A stretch of DNA of 64,000 bases from Pseudomonas vanderleydeniana (GTDB lineage: Bacteria > Pseudomonadota > Gammaproteobacteria > Pseudomonadales > Pseudomonadaceae): NCBI RefSeq assembly GCF_014268755.2, contig NZ_CP077093.1:3708001-3772000 (forward strand), written 5' to 3'. The position numbers were made by a program, and so were the translations under genes. The notes under the pieces were generated by a model. The model was not told the DNA's origin. It saw nothing but the letters and a program-made list of their open reading frames with translations, and made no database searches. Positions 43,919 through 52,993 of the stretch are shown here, one piece after another (position 1 is the first letter of the stretch; every line of letters begins with the position of its first letter).

Positions 43919-44836
43919 ATGAACCGTAACGACCTGCGTCGCGTCGATCTGAACCTGTTGATCGTGTTCGAAACCCTGATGCATGAGCGCAGCGTGACCC
44001 GGGCCGCGGAAAAGCTGTTTCTCGGCCAACCGGCGATCAGTGCGGCGCTGTCGCGCCTGCGTAATCTGTTCGATGACCCGCTGTTCGTGCGCACCGGGCG
44101 CAGCATGGAGCCTTCGGCACGCGCCGAAGAGATCTTTGCCCTGCTCTCGCCGGCGCTGGATTCGATTTCCACCGCCGTGAGTCGCGCGGCCGAGTTCGAT
44201 CCGGCGACCAGCACCCAGGTGTTTCGTATCGGCCTGTCCGACGACGTCGAGTTCGCCCTGCTGCCACAATTGCTCAAGCGCCTTCGGGCCGAGGCACCCG
44301 GCATCGTGCTGGTGGTGCGCCGGGTCAACTACCTGCTGATCCCGGCCAAGCTCAGCTCCGGCGAGATTTCCATCGGCGTGTGCTACACCGCCGACCTGCC
44401 CGCCAACGCCAAGCGCAAGGTGCTGCGCCGCAGTTCGCCCAAGCTGCTGCGGGCCGACACCGTGCCAGGCCCGCTGAGTCTGGATGACTTCTGCGCCCGT
44501 CCCCATGCACTGGTGTCCTTTGCCGGCGACTTGAGCGGTTTCATCGACACGGAGTTGGAAAAACTTGGGCGCAAGCGCCACGTCGTGCTGGCGGTTCCCC
44601 AGTTCAACGGCCTGGGTACGCTGATCAGCGGCACCGATATCATCGCCACCGTACCCGACTACACCGCCGATGCCCTGACCGCCGCCGGCGGCGTACGGGC
44701 CGAGGACCCGCCACTGCCGGTGCAGAGTTTCGAACTGCACATGGCCTGGCGCGGCTCCCAGGACAACGATCCGGGCGAGCGCTGGTTGCGCTCGCGGATC
44801 CAGATGTTCTGCGGGGACCCCGATAGTCTGGCATGA
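43919..44836 (+). CDS. LysR-family transcriptional regulator
   Basis: 305 residues. The N-terminal winged helix is DLNLLIVFETLMHERSVTRA, then AEKLFLGQPAISAALSRLRNLF and DDPLFVRTGRSMEPS. The effector domain follows, with GIGVCYTADL-type periplasmic-binding folds (SIGVCYTADLPAN). Divergent from the oxidoreductase, its presumed target. Effector unknown. Confidence 0.92.
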   Translation: MNRNDLRRVDLNLLIVFETLMHERSVTRAAEKLFLGQPAISAALSRLRNLFDDPLFVRTGRSMEPSARAEEIFALLSPALDSISTAVSRAAEFDPATSTQVFRIGLSDDVEFALLPQLLKRLRAEAPGIVLVVRRVNYLLIPAKLSSGEISIGVCYTADLPANAKRKVLRRSSPKLLRADTVPGPLSLDDFCARPHALVSFAGDLSGFIDTELEKLGRKRHVVLAVPQFNGLGTLISGTDIIATVPDYTADALTAAGGVRAEDPPLPVQSFELHMAWRGSQDNDPGERWLRSRIQMFCGDPDSLA

Positions 44837-44921
44837 CCTTGAGGGGCCGCGTGGCGGCTCGCCCCGGATCACTTGCAATGCCGTAACCCCCGCCGACCAG
44901 ATCACGATGTCGCCCGCACGC

Positions 44922-45833
44922 TCATGGCTGTGGTGCCCAGGTTTCAATCACCCGGGGTGATACCGCCAGCACGCTGCAGGGCGGCTGGCCGACGATGCGT
45001 TCAGTGGTGTCGCCCAGCAACTTGTCCAGCCCCCGGGGTTGTACAACCCCCATGACCACTACATCGATATCCAGCGCAGCGACCTGCTCACGAATCACCT
45101 GGACAGGTGTTCCTTCCTCGAAATGCCGACATTCGGGCGGGACGCCTTCGGCAGTTGCCAAGGCATCGAAAGGAGCCTTGAGGGTGTCACGCATTTCCTC
45201 GATCCAGGCCTGGGTAACCGCCATGTCCGCAGCGAATACCGCAGCCAGGCTGTAGGCCGACAGCAGGTGCAGTTGCCCATTGCATTGCAGGGCCAACGCC
45301 TGGGCTGCCCTGATGAGCGCCTGGTTGAACAGTCCCTGGGCCTCAGGCGATTCGCCTGGCTCGGTGTCCACGGCGACCAGTATGCGCCGGGGCAGCGCGA
45401 CCGCCCGGGCGGGTACGAAATGCTTGATGCCCTGGAACCCGCGCATCAGCGCGCAATCGGTGGGCGTGCCGAACAGGCGCGCCAGGGCCGATGGCTCCTC
45501 GCTTTCCTTGATCACCATGTCAGGTTGGACCTCGGCGAGGTAGTCGACGACCTGCTCGCTGCTCTCGACGCTGTCGGCCGTCAAGCGCACGCCACTGCGA
45601 CGGTTTCGCTCGACCAGCCCCTTGAGCTGTTCCTGATAGCGCGCCCGTTGAAGCGTAATTTCTATCTCCTCCAGCCGTGATTCGCGCAGCAGATACTGCA
45701 CGCCAGGCTTGAATACCCCCAGTACGTGCACACTGGCGCCACTGGCCTGCGCCAGGGCCAGGCCCCGACGGAGTGCAACCGAATGCGGATCGAGCTCGTC
45801 GAGCAACACCAGCAGTTGTCGATACTGACCCAT
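44922..45833 (-). CDS. Tandem universal stress protein, member 1
   Basis: 303 residues, two Usp domains. The C-terminal ATP-binding signature is VMGVVQPRGLDKLLGDTTER, then IVGQPPCSVLAVSPR (G-x2-G-x9-G-S/T variant); the N-terminal repeat is degenerate. The gene lies 75 nt downstream of the second Usp gene on the same strand, forming a pair. Such proteins in Pseudomonas support anaerobic survival; Anr-type boxes lie upstream of the pair. Confidence 0.88.
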   Translation of the reverse strand: MGQYRQLLVLLDELDPHSVALRRGLALAQASGASVHVLGVFKPGVQYLLRESRLEEIEITLQRARYQEQLKGLVERNRRSGVRLTADSVESSEQVVDYLAEVQPDMVIKESEEPSALARLFGTPTDCALMRGFQGIKHFVPARAVALPRRILVAVDTEPGESPEAQGLFNQALIRAAQALALQCNGQLHLLSAYSLAAVFAADMAVTQAWIEEMRDTLKAPFDALATAEGVPPECRHFEEGTPVQVIREQVAALDIDVVVMGVVQPRGLDKLLGDTTERIVGQPPCSVLAVSPRVIETWAPQP

Positions 45834-45908
45834 GGCAAACCTCCAGACAGATCTTTCACGAACTGAACCTGCGGGCCTGAACGACCAGGCCCGTTCGAAC
45901 CTGGCCTT

Positions 45909-46832
45909 TCACCCCCGCGAATGCTCGGGCGAGATCACCAGGACGCTGCTGTTCAACCGATACAGGACCCGCTCGGCGGTGCTGCCGATGAACCAGCCGA
46001 TACCGTGATGGTGGTAGCTGCCCATGACCAGTACGTCGATGTCGTTGTTCTCCATGAACAACGCCAGCACCTTGGCCGGATCCCCTACCCGCATGTGACG
46101 ATGCTCGATGGCGATCCCGTTACGTTCGGCCAGTGTCTGAAAGGCCTCGCTCTGGGCCTGGTGAAGCGTTCGGGCCAGGCCGGATTCGAACAGAAACGCA
46201 TGGTCGCCACCCTCCAGGTCCTGGTACATGGCTCCCAGGTCGTAGGCGAACAACAGGTCGATCTGGGCATTGCATTGCAGTGCCAGCTTGAGTGCCTCGC
46301 CGATGATCAGGTCGTTGAGCCCCTCGACCTGGTCTTCGGGCCGGGACAGGTCCACGGCCGCCAGAATCTTGCGCGGCAGGGCCTGGCTGGCCTTTCGCAC
46401 CAGGTGCACGGGAGTCCGGGCCTCACGCAGCAACTGAATGTCGAGCGAGGTGAACATGGCGCGCATCCACCAGGGCTCATGCTCGAACTCCTTGATCAGC
46501 ATGGCGAACGGCTGTTCGCGCAAGTGCACCAGGATCTCGTCCAGCGGATGCTGCACCCACACCACCTCGGTCGTGACCGTCAGGCCGTTACGTCGCATCG
46601 ACACGGCCTGGCTTTCCAGCCAGTCGCGGTGTTGCTGCACATACCCCTCGCGCATGACCGCCAGGGCCTGTTCGTTGACCAGGCCTGCCGTGGCGAGCCC
46701 TTCCAGGTAATCGAAGGCCGCGATGTGCAGGGCCATGCCCTTGGCCTTGGCCAGCGCGGCAGCACGATCATAGACCGATGTGCGGCGCATCAGCGGCGAT
46801 GCCACGAGAAGAAGTCTTTGCGGATGAGTCAT
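45909..46832 (-). CDS. Tandem universal stress protein, member 2 (UspE-like)
   Basis: 307 residues with two Usp domains: N-terminal half LLLVASPLMRRTSVYDRAAAL, C-terminal half KILAAVDLSRP and a complete ATP motif VLVMGSYHHHGIGWFIGSTA, then ERVLYRLNSSVLVISP. UspE-like architecture. Fnr-type boxes at 46892 and 46952 lie 60 to 120 bp upstream, suggesting induction at low oxygen. Probably cytoplasmic, dimeric, and nucleotide binding. Confidence 0.9.
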   Translation of the reverse strand: MTHPQRLLLVASPLMRRTSVYDRAAALAKAKGMALHIAAFDYLEGLATAGLVNEQALAVMREGYVQQHRDWLESQAVSMRRNGLTVTTEVVWVQHPLDEILVHLREQPFAMLIKEFEHEPWWMRAMFTSLDIQLLREARTPVHLVRKASQALPRKILAAVDLSRPEDQVEGLNDLIIGEALKLALQCNAQIDLLFAYDLGAMYQDLEGGDHAFLFESGLARTLHQAQSEAFQTLAERNGIAIEHRHMRVGDPAKVLALFMENNDIDVLVMGSYHHHGIGWFIGSTAERVLYRLNSSVLVISPEHSRG

Positions 46833-46891
46833 GGCACACCTCTGCGGCAGGAGATCGAGCCCTGATCATCCACCTCACGCACCCGCCGGGC

Positions 46892-46905
46892 TTGATGTTT
46901 ATCAA
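46892..46905. promoter_or_regulatory. Perfect Anr/Dnr (Fnr-type) box
   Basis: TTGATGTTTATCAA equals the consensus TTGAT-N4-ATCAA. It sits between the Usp pair and the gene at 47091, and could drive either direction in low oxygen. A second, one-mismatch box (TTGACGCGGATCAA) is at 46952-46965. Confidence 0.85.
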
Positions 46906-46951
46906 GAACAGCGGTTCTCGGACAGACGGTCCGGGATCACCATCGAATAAA

Positions 46952-46965
46952 TTGACGCGGATCAA
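46952..46965. promoter_or_regulatory. Near-consensus Anr/Dnr box
   Basis: TTGAC-GCGG-ATCAA differs from the Fnr consensus by one base. It lies 60 bp from the perfect box at 46892 in the same intergenic region. The two may serve the two divergent transcripts separately. Confidence 0.65.
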
Positions 46966-47090
46966 CGCTTCGTCGTGTGTGCGGCGCACGCTACTCATCA
47001 CACCCTGAAACACGTTGGGCTGTCGGCAGGGACGCTTTCGCTTCGCATCGATAGGCAGTTGCCTGGCTCATGCAGGCTCCGGAGGCCCCC

Positions 47091-47339
47091 ATGAACGTCT
47101 ACGTCGAGAAAAATGCCGAATACAACCGCTGGTGGGTCTACATGGATGACTGGCGAGTGGACTTCAATACCTCCACTGAAGCCGAACAATTCGTGGAGCG
47201 GCTGACCACCCGGCTTAACGCGCCCCATTCCTTCGAGCGGCTGGCAGGCGGCTCGCCATACCGGGGTCCGGCCGATGCCGGCAAGGCCCGCGCTGGTCTT
47301 GCGGCTCAATCCGACCGCCAATGTGCAAAGGAGGCCTGA
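47091..47339 (+). CDS. Small hypothetical protein next to the Fnr paralogue
   Basis: 82 residues. GGAGG lies 5 nt before ATG 47091. NRWWVYMDDWRVDFNTSTEA and EQFVERLTTRLNA give an aromatic-rich strand-helix fold with no known family. Its stop is 3 nt before the Fnr-type gene, so they are co-transcribed and presumably controlled by the Fnr boxes upstream. Confidence 0.65.
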   Translation: MNVYVEKNAEYNRWWVYMDDWRVDFNTSTEAEQFVERLTTRLNAPHSFERLAGGSPYRGPADAGKARAGLAAQSDRQCAKEA

Positions 47340-47342
47340 GCC

Positions 47343-48146
47343 ATGCCCGGACCGTTGAGCGTCACCCTGCTCGATCCCCCGACGGCGCCCTGCGCAGCGC
47401 CTCCCATTCACCTGAAACCCTTGTCGAACGCCTGCCAGGAGTGCCGCGTCAATAGCCTGTGCCTGCCAACGGGGCTGCCGGTGCAGGACAACAGTTGCCT
47501 GGGGGCGCTGATCGGACCGCGCATGCGCATCCGCAAAGGTGCCGCGCTGTTCAATGCCAACGATCCGCTGACCACTCTCTACGCCGTGCGCTGCGGCAGT
47601 TTCAAGACCAGCCTTAACACTGCGGAGGGCCAGGGAGTGGTGATCAATTTCTGGATGCCGGGCGAGGTGCTGGGACTCGACGCCATCGCCACCGAGCGAC
47701 ATGTGTGCGACGCCATCGCCCTCGAGGATAGCGAGGTCTGCCCTGTCCCCTATCAGCGGCTGCAAACCCTGGCTCGCGAGTTCCCGTTCCTGCAGCAAAG
47801 CCTGAATCGACTGATGAGCAGGGAAATCGTGCGCGAGCATCAGCGCGTGCTGATGCTCTGCAACCTCACCGCCGAGGAGCGCCTGGCCAACTTCCTTATC
47901 GGACTGTCCCGGCGCTTCGTCAACCGGGGATACTCTGCCCACGGTTTCATGTTGCGCATGTCTCGTGAGGACATGGCCTCGTACCTGGGACTGCGTCTTG
48001 AAACCGTCTGCCGGTCGGTCACCCGTTTGCGGGCGCAGGGCATCGTCAACCTGCGTGGGCGACTCGTGGAGATTCTCGACATGCCGGCGCTGGTGGCACT
48101 CGAACAGGGCGACCGCGAGCGCAACGACAGCCTGAAGAGCACATGA
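47343..48146 (+). CDS. Fnr/Anr-type oxygen-sensing regulator paralogue
   Basis: 267 residues. N-terminal Cys31, Cys34 and Cys40 (CQECRVNSLC) and Cys133 (SEVCPVP) match the four FeS ligands of Fnr, so an oxygen-labile 4Fe-4S cluster is predicted. The cNMP-like beta barrel is followed by a Crp/Fnr helix-turn-helix. The recognition helix reads LETVCRSVTRL, where Fnr has ETxSR: Ser is replaced by Cys. It is the third gene of a small cluster with Fnr boxes and Usp genes. Besides Anr and Dnr, pseudomonads such as P. putida carry extra Fnr paralogues of this kind. Confidence 0.9.
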   Translation: MPGPLSVTLLDPPTAPCAAPPIHLKPLSNACQECRVNSLCLPTGLPVQDNSCLGALIGPRMRIRKGAALFNANDPLTTLYAVRCGSFKTSLNTAEGQGVVINFWMPGEVLGLDAIATERHVCDAIALEDSEVCPVPYQRLQTLAREFPFLQQSLNRLMSREIVREHQRVLMLCNLTAEERLANFLIGLSRRFVNRGYSAHGFMLRMSREDMASYLGLRLETVCRSVTRLRAQGIVNLRGRLVEILDMPALVALEQGDRERNDSLKST

Positions 48147-48161
48147 GGCGATTCCGGGATG

Positions 48162-48197
48162 AAAAGGCCGCCGCAGTGTGGACTGCGGCGGCCTTTT
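48162..48197. terminator. Bidirectional Rho-independent terminator
   Basis: Perfect 16-bp stem AAAAGGCCGCCGCAGT...ACTGCGGCGGCCTTTT with a 4-nt loop and an A-run/T-run on both sides. It serves the convergent Fnr-type and MFS genes. Confidence 0.92.
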
Positions 48198-48200
48198 CAA

Positions 48201-49532
48201 TCAGCGTTCCAGCGATGCAGCCATTTCCAGGCTCATGCCGCGGGTTTCCGGTGCCAGCCAGACCGAGACGATCAGGCCAACGAGCGAAACCAGGGCGGCA
48301 ATGAGCATGGTGTTGCCGATACCGATGCTCTGCAGCGAGATCGGTACCAACCAGGTGCCAGCGGCAGAACCGATGCGGGACATGGATGAGCCCATGCCGA
48401 CCGCAAATGCGCGGATCTCCGTGGGGAACAGCTCATTGGGATATACCAGCTCCAGCACCTGCGCACCGCCGATGAACAGCGCATAGGCGCCGAACAGCAC
48501 CAGGACCAGCACCTCGGAGCCCGTGGAGAACACGCCCAGACCCAGCAGGGCCAGGGTCGACCACAGGAAACTGTGGATGATCAGCGGGCGTCGCCCCAGG
48601 GAATCGATCAGCCGGGTGGCGACAATGCAGCCGACCACGAACAGCAGTGTGATCAGCACCGAGCCGAAGGACGCCCACTCACCCTTGAGGTTCAGCGCCT
48701 GCAGCACGACCGGGGCAAACGAGTAGACGGCAAACATCGGCACCACTGCCGCGCTCCAGAACACCGCGACGAACAGCATGCGCTTGCCATACCCCGAGCG
48801 CATCAGGTCGGTCAGGGAGACCTTTTGCTCCACCTCCTGTTCAGGCATGTTGGCCAGGGAAAAGGACGATCCGTAGACCTTTTTGATGATGTCCTCGGCT
48901 TCCTGGAGACGGCCCTTGCTCATGAGCCAGCGTGGCGACTCAGGCGTCCCCAGGCGCACGATGAACAGCAGCACACCGAGCACGGCGGAGCTGGCCAGCA
49001 CCCAGCGCCAGGCATCGTCGCCGCCACGAGCCAGGATGAAGTTGCCGACCATGTACGCCAGCGCAGCACCGGCAAACCACAGGATGGTCAGTGCCGCCAG
49101 GCGACGGCCACGATGTTTCTGCGGCAGGAACTCGGTCAGCAGCGAGCCCGCCACGGGATATTCGAGCCCCACGCCGACACCGACGAGGAACCTCAGGATG
49201 AACAATGCCACGCCCGACTCGACCCAGAAGGACCCCACCGAGCCCACGATGAAAAGAACAGGACCGACGAAGAACAGGCGGCGCCGGCCGATCCTGTCAG
49301 TCAGCCAGCCACCGAGGAAACCGCTGCAGAACGTTCCCAGCATCGCCGAGGCGGCGACCAGGCCCTGCCAGAAGGAGTCAAGCTTCAGATATTCGGAAAA
49401 CTGGACGATCACCACGCCGATGATGCTCAGGATGTAACCATCCAGAATCCAGCCACCGCCCGCACGAACCGTCATCAACTGGTGAAAGTTGTTGATCGGT
49501 ACGTCTTCGATGGAAATAGCACTTCTAGTCAC
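48201..49532 (-). CDS. Sugar-porter-type MFS transporter
   Basis: 443 residues, twelve spans. SP-family motifs: GWLTDRIGRRRLFFVGPVLF (TM2-3 loop), RFLVGVGVGLEYPVAGSLL, PESPRWLMSKGR after TM6 and RLIDSLGRRPLIIH in the second half. PNELFPTEIRAFAVGMGSS is the family's C-terminal motif. Substrates in this subfamily include sugars, polyols and aromatic acids. A GntR-like site lies upstream at 49813. Confidence 0.9.
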   Translation of the reverse strand: MTRSAISIEDVPINNFHQLMTVRAGGGWILDGYILSIIGVVIVQFSEYLKLDSFWQGLVAASAMLGTFCSGFLGGWLTDRIGRRRLFFVGPVLFIVGSVGSFWVESGVALFILRFLVGVGVGLEYPVAGSLLTEFLPQKHRGRRLAALTILWFAGAALAYMVGNFILARGGDDAWRWVLASSAVLGVLLFIVRLGTPESPRWLMSKGRLQEAEDIIKKVYGSSFSLANMPEQEVEQKVSLTDLMRSGYGKRMLFVAVFWSAAVVPMFAVYSFAPVVLQALNLKGEWASFGSVLITLLFVVGCIVATRLIDSLGRRPLIIHSFLWSTLALLGLGVFSTGSEVLVLVLFGAYALFIGGAQVLELVYPNELFPTEIRAFAVGMGSSMSRIGSAAGTWLVPISLQSIGIGNTMLIAALVSLVGLIVSVWLAPETRGMSLEMAASLER

Positions 49533-50170
49533 CGCGATGTGTCTCCTGCGTTCATTGTTTTTAGCGTTTAAAGACAGTCGATCAATTGTTGACTTTCCCC
49601 ACCACGGACCTGAATAGCCGTAAACCTTTCGCGCACGACGGCGCGGAACTTAGCTGATAAATTCAAGGCAAAATAACGGCGTGTACGGGCAATAGCCGAA
49701 CTTCGGCAAGGCTCGTTTGGCAGGGACGTTTTTTAGTCAGCGGGGATGAGACCAGCAAGGAAACCAGCAGGTTTCAGCAGGATTTCTGCGGCCAGGGCCT
49801 CATGTATACCTTTTGTCTACAATTTGTGGGCGCAGAATAATCGAAGCTTTTAAGAAGGGTCAACGGTATTTTTCACCCCACATGAGTTGTGGAATTGAAC
49901 GTCACCGATTCATGATCAAGCTAATTATTTACCAAACAGCCGAACCATTAAAAAACCCTCAAGACTGTCATCCCTACTGACGCAAATTGACATGCATGTG
50001 ACGCAATTAGAAGGTTCGCGCCAAACTAAATAAGTGACAGCAGTGTATATCGGCTACTGTTTCCTACCCCAACTCCCTGTATCCTTGCCCGCGGCCAGGA
50101 ATGGCTTTCTGCCACGCACCCTCCAGAAAGGGTTGCCGGCTCAGGGATTCGGACTCCATCAGGTATTGAC
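49533..50170. other. 638-nt intergenic region with candidate operators
   Basis: No convincing gene. It holds a GntR-like palindrome TTGT-CT-ACAA at 49813-49822, about 280 bp upstream of the MFS start. The direct repeat TGACGCAA occurs at 49978 and 49999, exactly 21 bp apart (two helical turns), around a CATGCATG palindrome, about 165 bp before the diguanylate cyclase. The stretch is AT-rich compared with its surroundings. Confidence 0.5.
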
Positions 50171-51670
50171 GTGAAACGTGACATCCACCTCGTTATCCTT
50201 CTGCTCTCGGTCATTGGTTGTTCACTCGCGTCGTTGACACTCTGGAAAGTGATGGCCTCCCGTGAGCGGGCATTGGAAGAAATCAATATCCATGGCCTGA
50301 ACCTGACCCAGGCCCTCTCCACCTACTCCGAAGGCATCGTGAGGCAAAGCTCGCTGTTGTTGCTCGGCCTGGTCGAACGCCTGGAGACCGAGGGCAGCGG
50401 ACCGGCACAGATCGAACGCCTCAGCCAGTTGGTCAGCCGCCAGCAGCCACTGATGCCGCAGATGAGCGGCATCACCGTTTACGCCAGGGACGGACGCTGG
50501 CTGATGTCCTCCAACCGGCCAGTCCCCGTTGGCGCCAACAGCAGCGACCGGGCCTATTTCATCCACCACCGCGATGACCCTTCTCGCGAGCCGTTCATCG
50601 GCCTGCCGATTCGCAGCCGCACCAATCAGGAATGGGTGATCACCATCAGTCGGCGGTTCAACGATGCCCAGGGCGAATTCGCCGGCGTGGTCGCCGTCAC
50701 GCTCGGGGTGGAGAACTTCCTGCGCCTGTTCGGCCAGATCGACGTGGGCCAGGAAGGTGCCATCGGCCTGTCCTATACCGACGGTTCGATGCTGGTGCGC
50801 TACCCGTTCCGGGAACAGGACATGGGACGAAACTTTTCCAAATCGCCGATCTACGCCAAGTATCTGGTCGACAAGTCGGTGGGAACCGCCTCGTTCACCT
50901 CCAGCCTGGACGGCGTGGAACGCCTCTATGCCTTTCGCAAGAGCGACAAGTTGCCCCTGGTAACGACGGTTGCGCTGGGCAAGCGCGAAGCGCTGGCGGC
51001 CTGGCAGCTTGAGGCATTGCTGTCGGCATTGGTGGTCAGCGCATTGCTGGTGGTCACCGGCGCCATCGGCTGGATGCTGATACGCAACATCCGCCGTCGT
51101 ATCGCCGTGGAAAACCAGCTGCGGCAGACCCAGCGGCAATTGCTCGACAGCAACCAGCAACTGGAGCGCCTGGCCATGCACGACGCACTGACCGGCCTGG
51201 CCAATCGGCGCAGCTTCGACGAGACGCTGCTCCAGGAGACCAGCAGGACCCGGCGCAGCGGTACGTCACTGGCGCTGCTGATGATCGATATCGATCATTT
51301 CAAACGCTACAACGACACCTACGGCCATCCCGCAGGCGACGCCTGCCTGCAACAGGTCGCCGCGCGGCTTTCCGGCTGCCTGCGCCGACCGCCCGACCTG
51401 CTGGCACGCTACGGCGGCGAAGAGATGGCCGTCATCCTGCCCGACACCGACCGTGCCGGAGCCGTCGTCGTTGCGCACATGATGCTCGAACGCCTGGCCC
51501 TGGAACCTATCGCCCACCGGAGCAGTCCTTTTGCACAGGTGACCGTCAGTATGGGTATTGCCTGCGCGAGCGGATCCGAGCTGGACTGTTGGCAGTCATT
51601 GCTCGAGCGCGCCGACCAGGCTCTCTATGTCGCCAAGCAGTCCGGTCGCAATCGCCTGCATGTCGACTGA
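50171..51670 (+). CDS. Membrane diguanylate cyclase with dCache sensor
   Basis: 499 residues. TM1 about 7-27, TM2 about 275-300, periplasmic dCache domain between (GITVYARDGRWLMSS, GAIGLSYTDGSMLVRYPF). Cytoplasmic GGDEF domain with LARYGGEEMAVILP and the allosteric I-site RPPD five residues before GGEE. It makes c-di-GMP in response to a periplasmic ligand and is product-inhibited. Start ATG at 50171 follows a long upstream region with direct repeats. Confidence 0.93.
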   Translation: MKRDIHLVILLLSVIGCSLASLTLWKVMASRERALEEINIHGLNLTQALSTYSEGIVRQSSLLLLGLVERLETEGSGPAQIERLSQLVSRQQPLMPQMSGITVYARDGRWLMSSNRPVPVGANSSDRAYFIHHRDDPSREPFIGLPIRSRTNQEWVITISRRFNDAQGEFAGVVAVTLGVENFLRLFGQIDVGQEGAIGLSYTDGSMLVRYPFREQDMGRNFSKSPIYAKYLVDKSVGTASFTSSLDGVERLYAFRKSDKLPLVTTVALGKREALAAWQLEALLSALVVSALLVVTGAIGWMLIRNIRRRIAVENQLRQTQRQLLDSNQQLERLAMHDALTGLANRRSFDETLLQETSRTRRSGTSLALLMIDIDHFKRYNDTYGHPAGDACLQQVAARLSGCLRRPPDLLARYGGEEMAVILPDTDRAGAVVVAHMMLERLALEPIAHRSSPFAQVTVSMGIACASGSELDCWQSLLERADQALYVAKQSGRNRLHVD

Positions 51671-51730
51671 GCCCGCCTCGCTGTAAACACTGACGCAAGT
51701 GCCTTCCCCTGGCTGATTGAGGCTGCACAC

Positions 51731-52993
51731 TTGAACGACTCCCGGCACACCGCTGCACCTCAGCGCGCGCTCGACTGGCTGAACTTCTTCCTGGCCGACG
51801 TGCGCGACGGCCTGGGCCCTTACCTGGCGATCTATCTGCTGGCGGTGCACCAGTGGCAACCGGCGAGCATCGGCCTGGTGATGACCCTGGCCGGCATCGC
51901 GGCATTGCTCGCCCAAACCCCGGCCGGCGCCTTGATCGACAGGACACCGGCCAAGCGCGCAGTGGTGGTGATCGCCGCCTTGCTGGTCACCGGCAGTTGC
52001 CTGCTGCTGCCACTGATCTCGTCGTTCGGGCTGGTGGCGCTGACGCAGACCCTCAGTGCACTGGCCGGCTCGGTATTCGCCCCGGCCATTGCCGGCATCT
52101 CCCTGGGCCTGACCGGGCCCAGGGCCTTTACCCGGCGCGTGGGACGCAACGAAACCTTCAACCATGCCGGCAATGCGTTCTCGGCCCTGCTGGCAGGCGG
52201 CCTGGCCTATCTGTTCGGACCGGTGGTGGTGTTCTACCTGATGGCGGTCATGACCGTGGCCAGCATCCTCGCGGTCAGTCGTGTCCCCGGGGCCGCGATT
52301 GATCATCAACTGGCCCGCGGCCTGGCGCATGTGCCGTCGGACGACAGCCAGCCGGCCGGTCCTGGCCTGCTGTTGCACAACCGCACCCTGCTGCTGTTCG
52401 CCGTGTGCTGTGCCCTCTTCCACCTGGCCAATGCGGCGATGCTGCCGTTGGTGAGCCAGAAGTTGTCGCAGGTCGACCTGCGCCTGGCCACGCCCCTCAC
52501 GTCCGCCTGTATCGTCGCGGCGCAACTGGTGATGGTGCCCATGGCCCTGCTGGTGGGCGCCAAGGCCGAACAGTGGGGGCGCAAGCCGTTCCTGCTCGCC
52601 GGATTTTTCATCCTGCCACTGCGTGGTGCACTGTATGTGCTGTCCGACAATCCGTTCTGGCTGGTCAGCGTGCAACTGCTCGACGGCATCGGCGCCGGCA
52701 TCTTCGGAGCGCTGTTCCCGATCGTGGTCAAGGACCTCACCGAGGGCAGCGGGCGCTTCAATGTCAGCCTGGGGGCGTTGAGCGCAGTCTTCGGCCTGGG
52801 CGCGGCGCTGAGTCCGGGGCTGGCCGGTCTGGTGGTCCAGACGGCCGGCTACGATGCCGCATTCCTGACCCTGGCGGCCATCGCCGCAGCGGCGTTCCTG
52901 CTGGTATTGCTCGCACTGCCGGAAACCCGACCGCAATCGGCGGCAGGTTTTCACAATGCCTCTGCCGCGTCCAGCCGCGCCAGCAGCGTCTGA
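51731..52993 (+). CDS. MFS transporter, drug-resistance-like
   Basis: 420 residues, twelve spans, from TTG 51731 with GAGG 9 nt upstream. VMTLAGIAALLAQTPAGALI and DRTPAKRAVVVIAALLVTGS are the TM2-3 loop; KAEQWGRKPFLLAG is the second-half loop. Its 3' end overlaps the photolyase gene by 43 nt on the opposite strand. Substrate unknown. Confidence 0.85.
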   Translation: MNDSRHTAAPQRALDWLNFFLADVRDGLGPYLAIYLLAVHQWQPASIGLVMTLAGIAALLAQTPAGALIDRTPAKRAVVVIAALLVTGSCLLLPLISSFGLVALTQTLSALAGSVFAPAIAGISLGLTGPRAFTRRVGRNETFNHAGNAFSALLAGGLAYLFGPVVVFYLMAVMTVASILAVSRVPGAAIDHQLARGLAHVPSDDSQPAGPGLLLHNRTLLLFAVCCALFHLANAAMLPLVSQKLSQVDLRLATPLTSACIVAAQLVMVPMALLVGAKAEQWGRKPFLLAGFFILPLRGALYVLSDNPFWLVSVQLLDGIGAGIFGALFPIVVKDLTEGSGRFNVSLGALSAVFGLGAALSPGLAGLVVQTAGYDAAFLTLAAIAAAAFLLVLLALPETRPQSAAGFHNASAASSRASSV

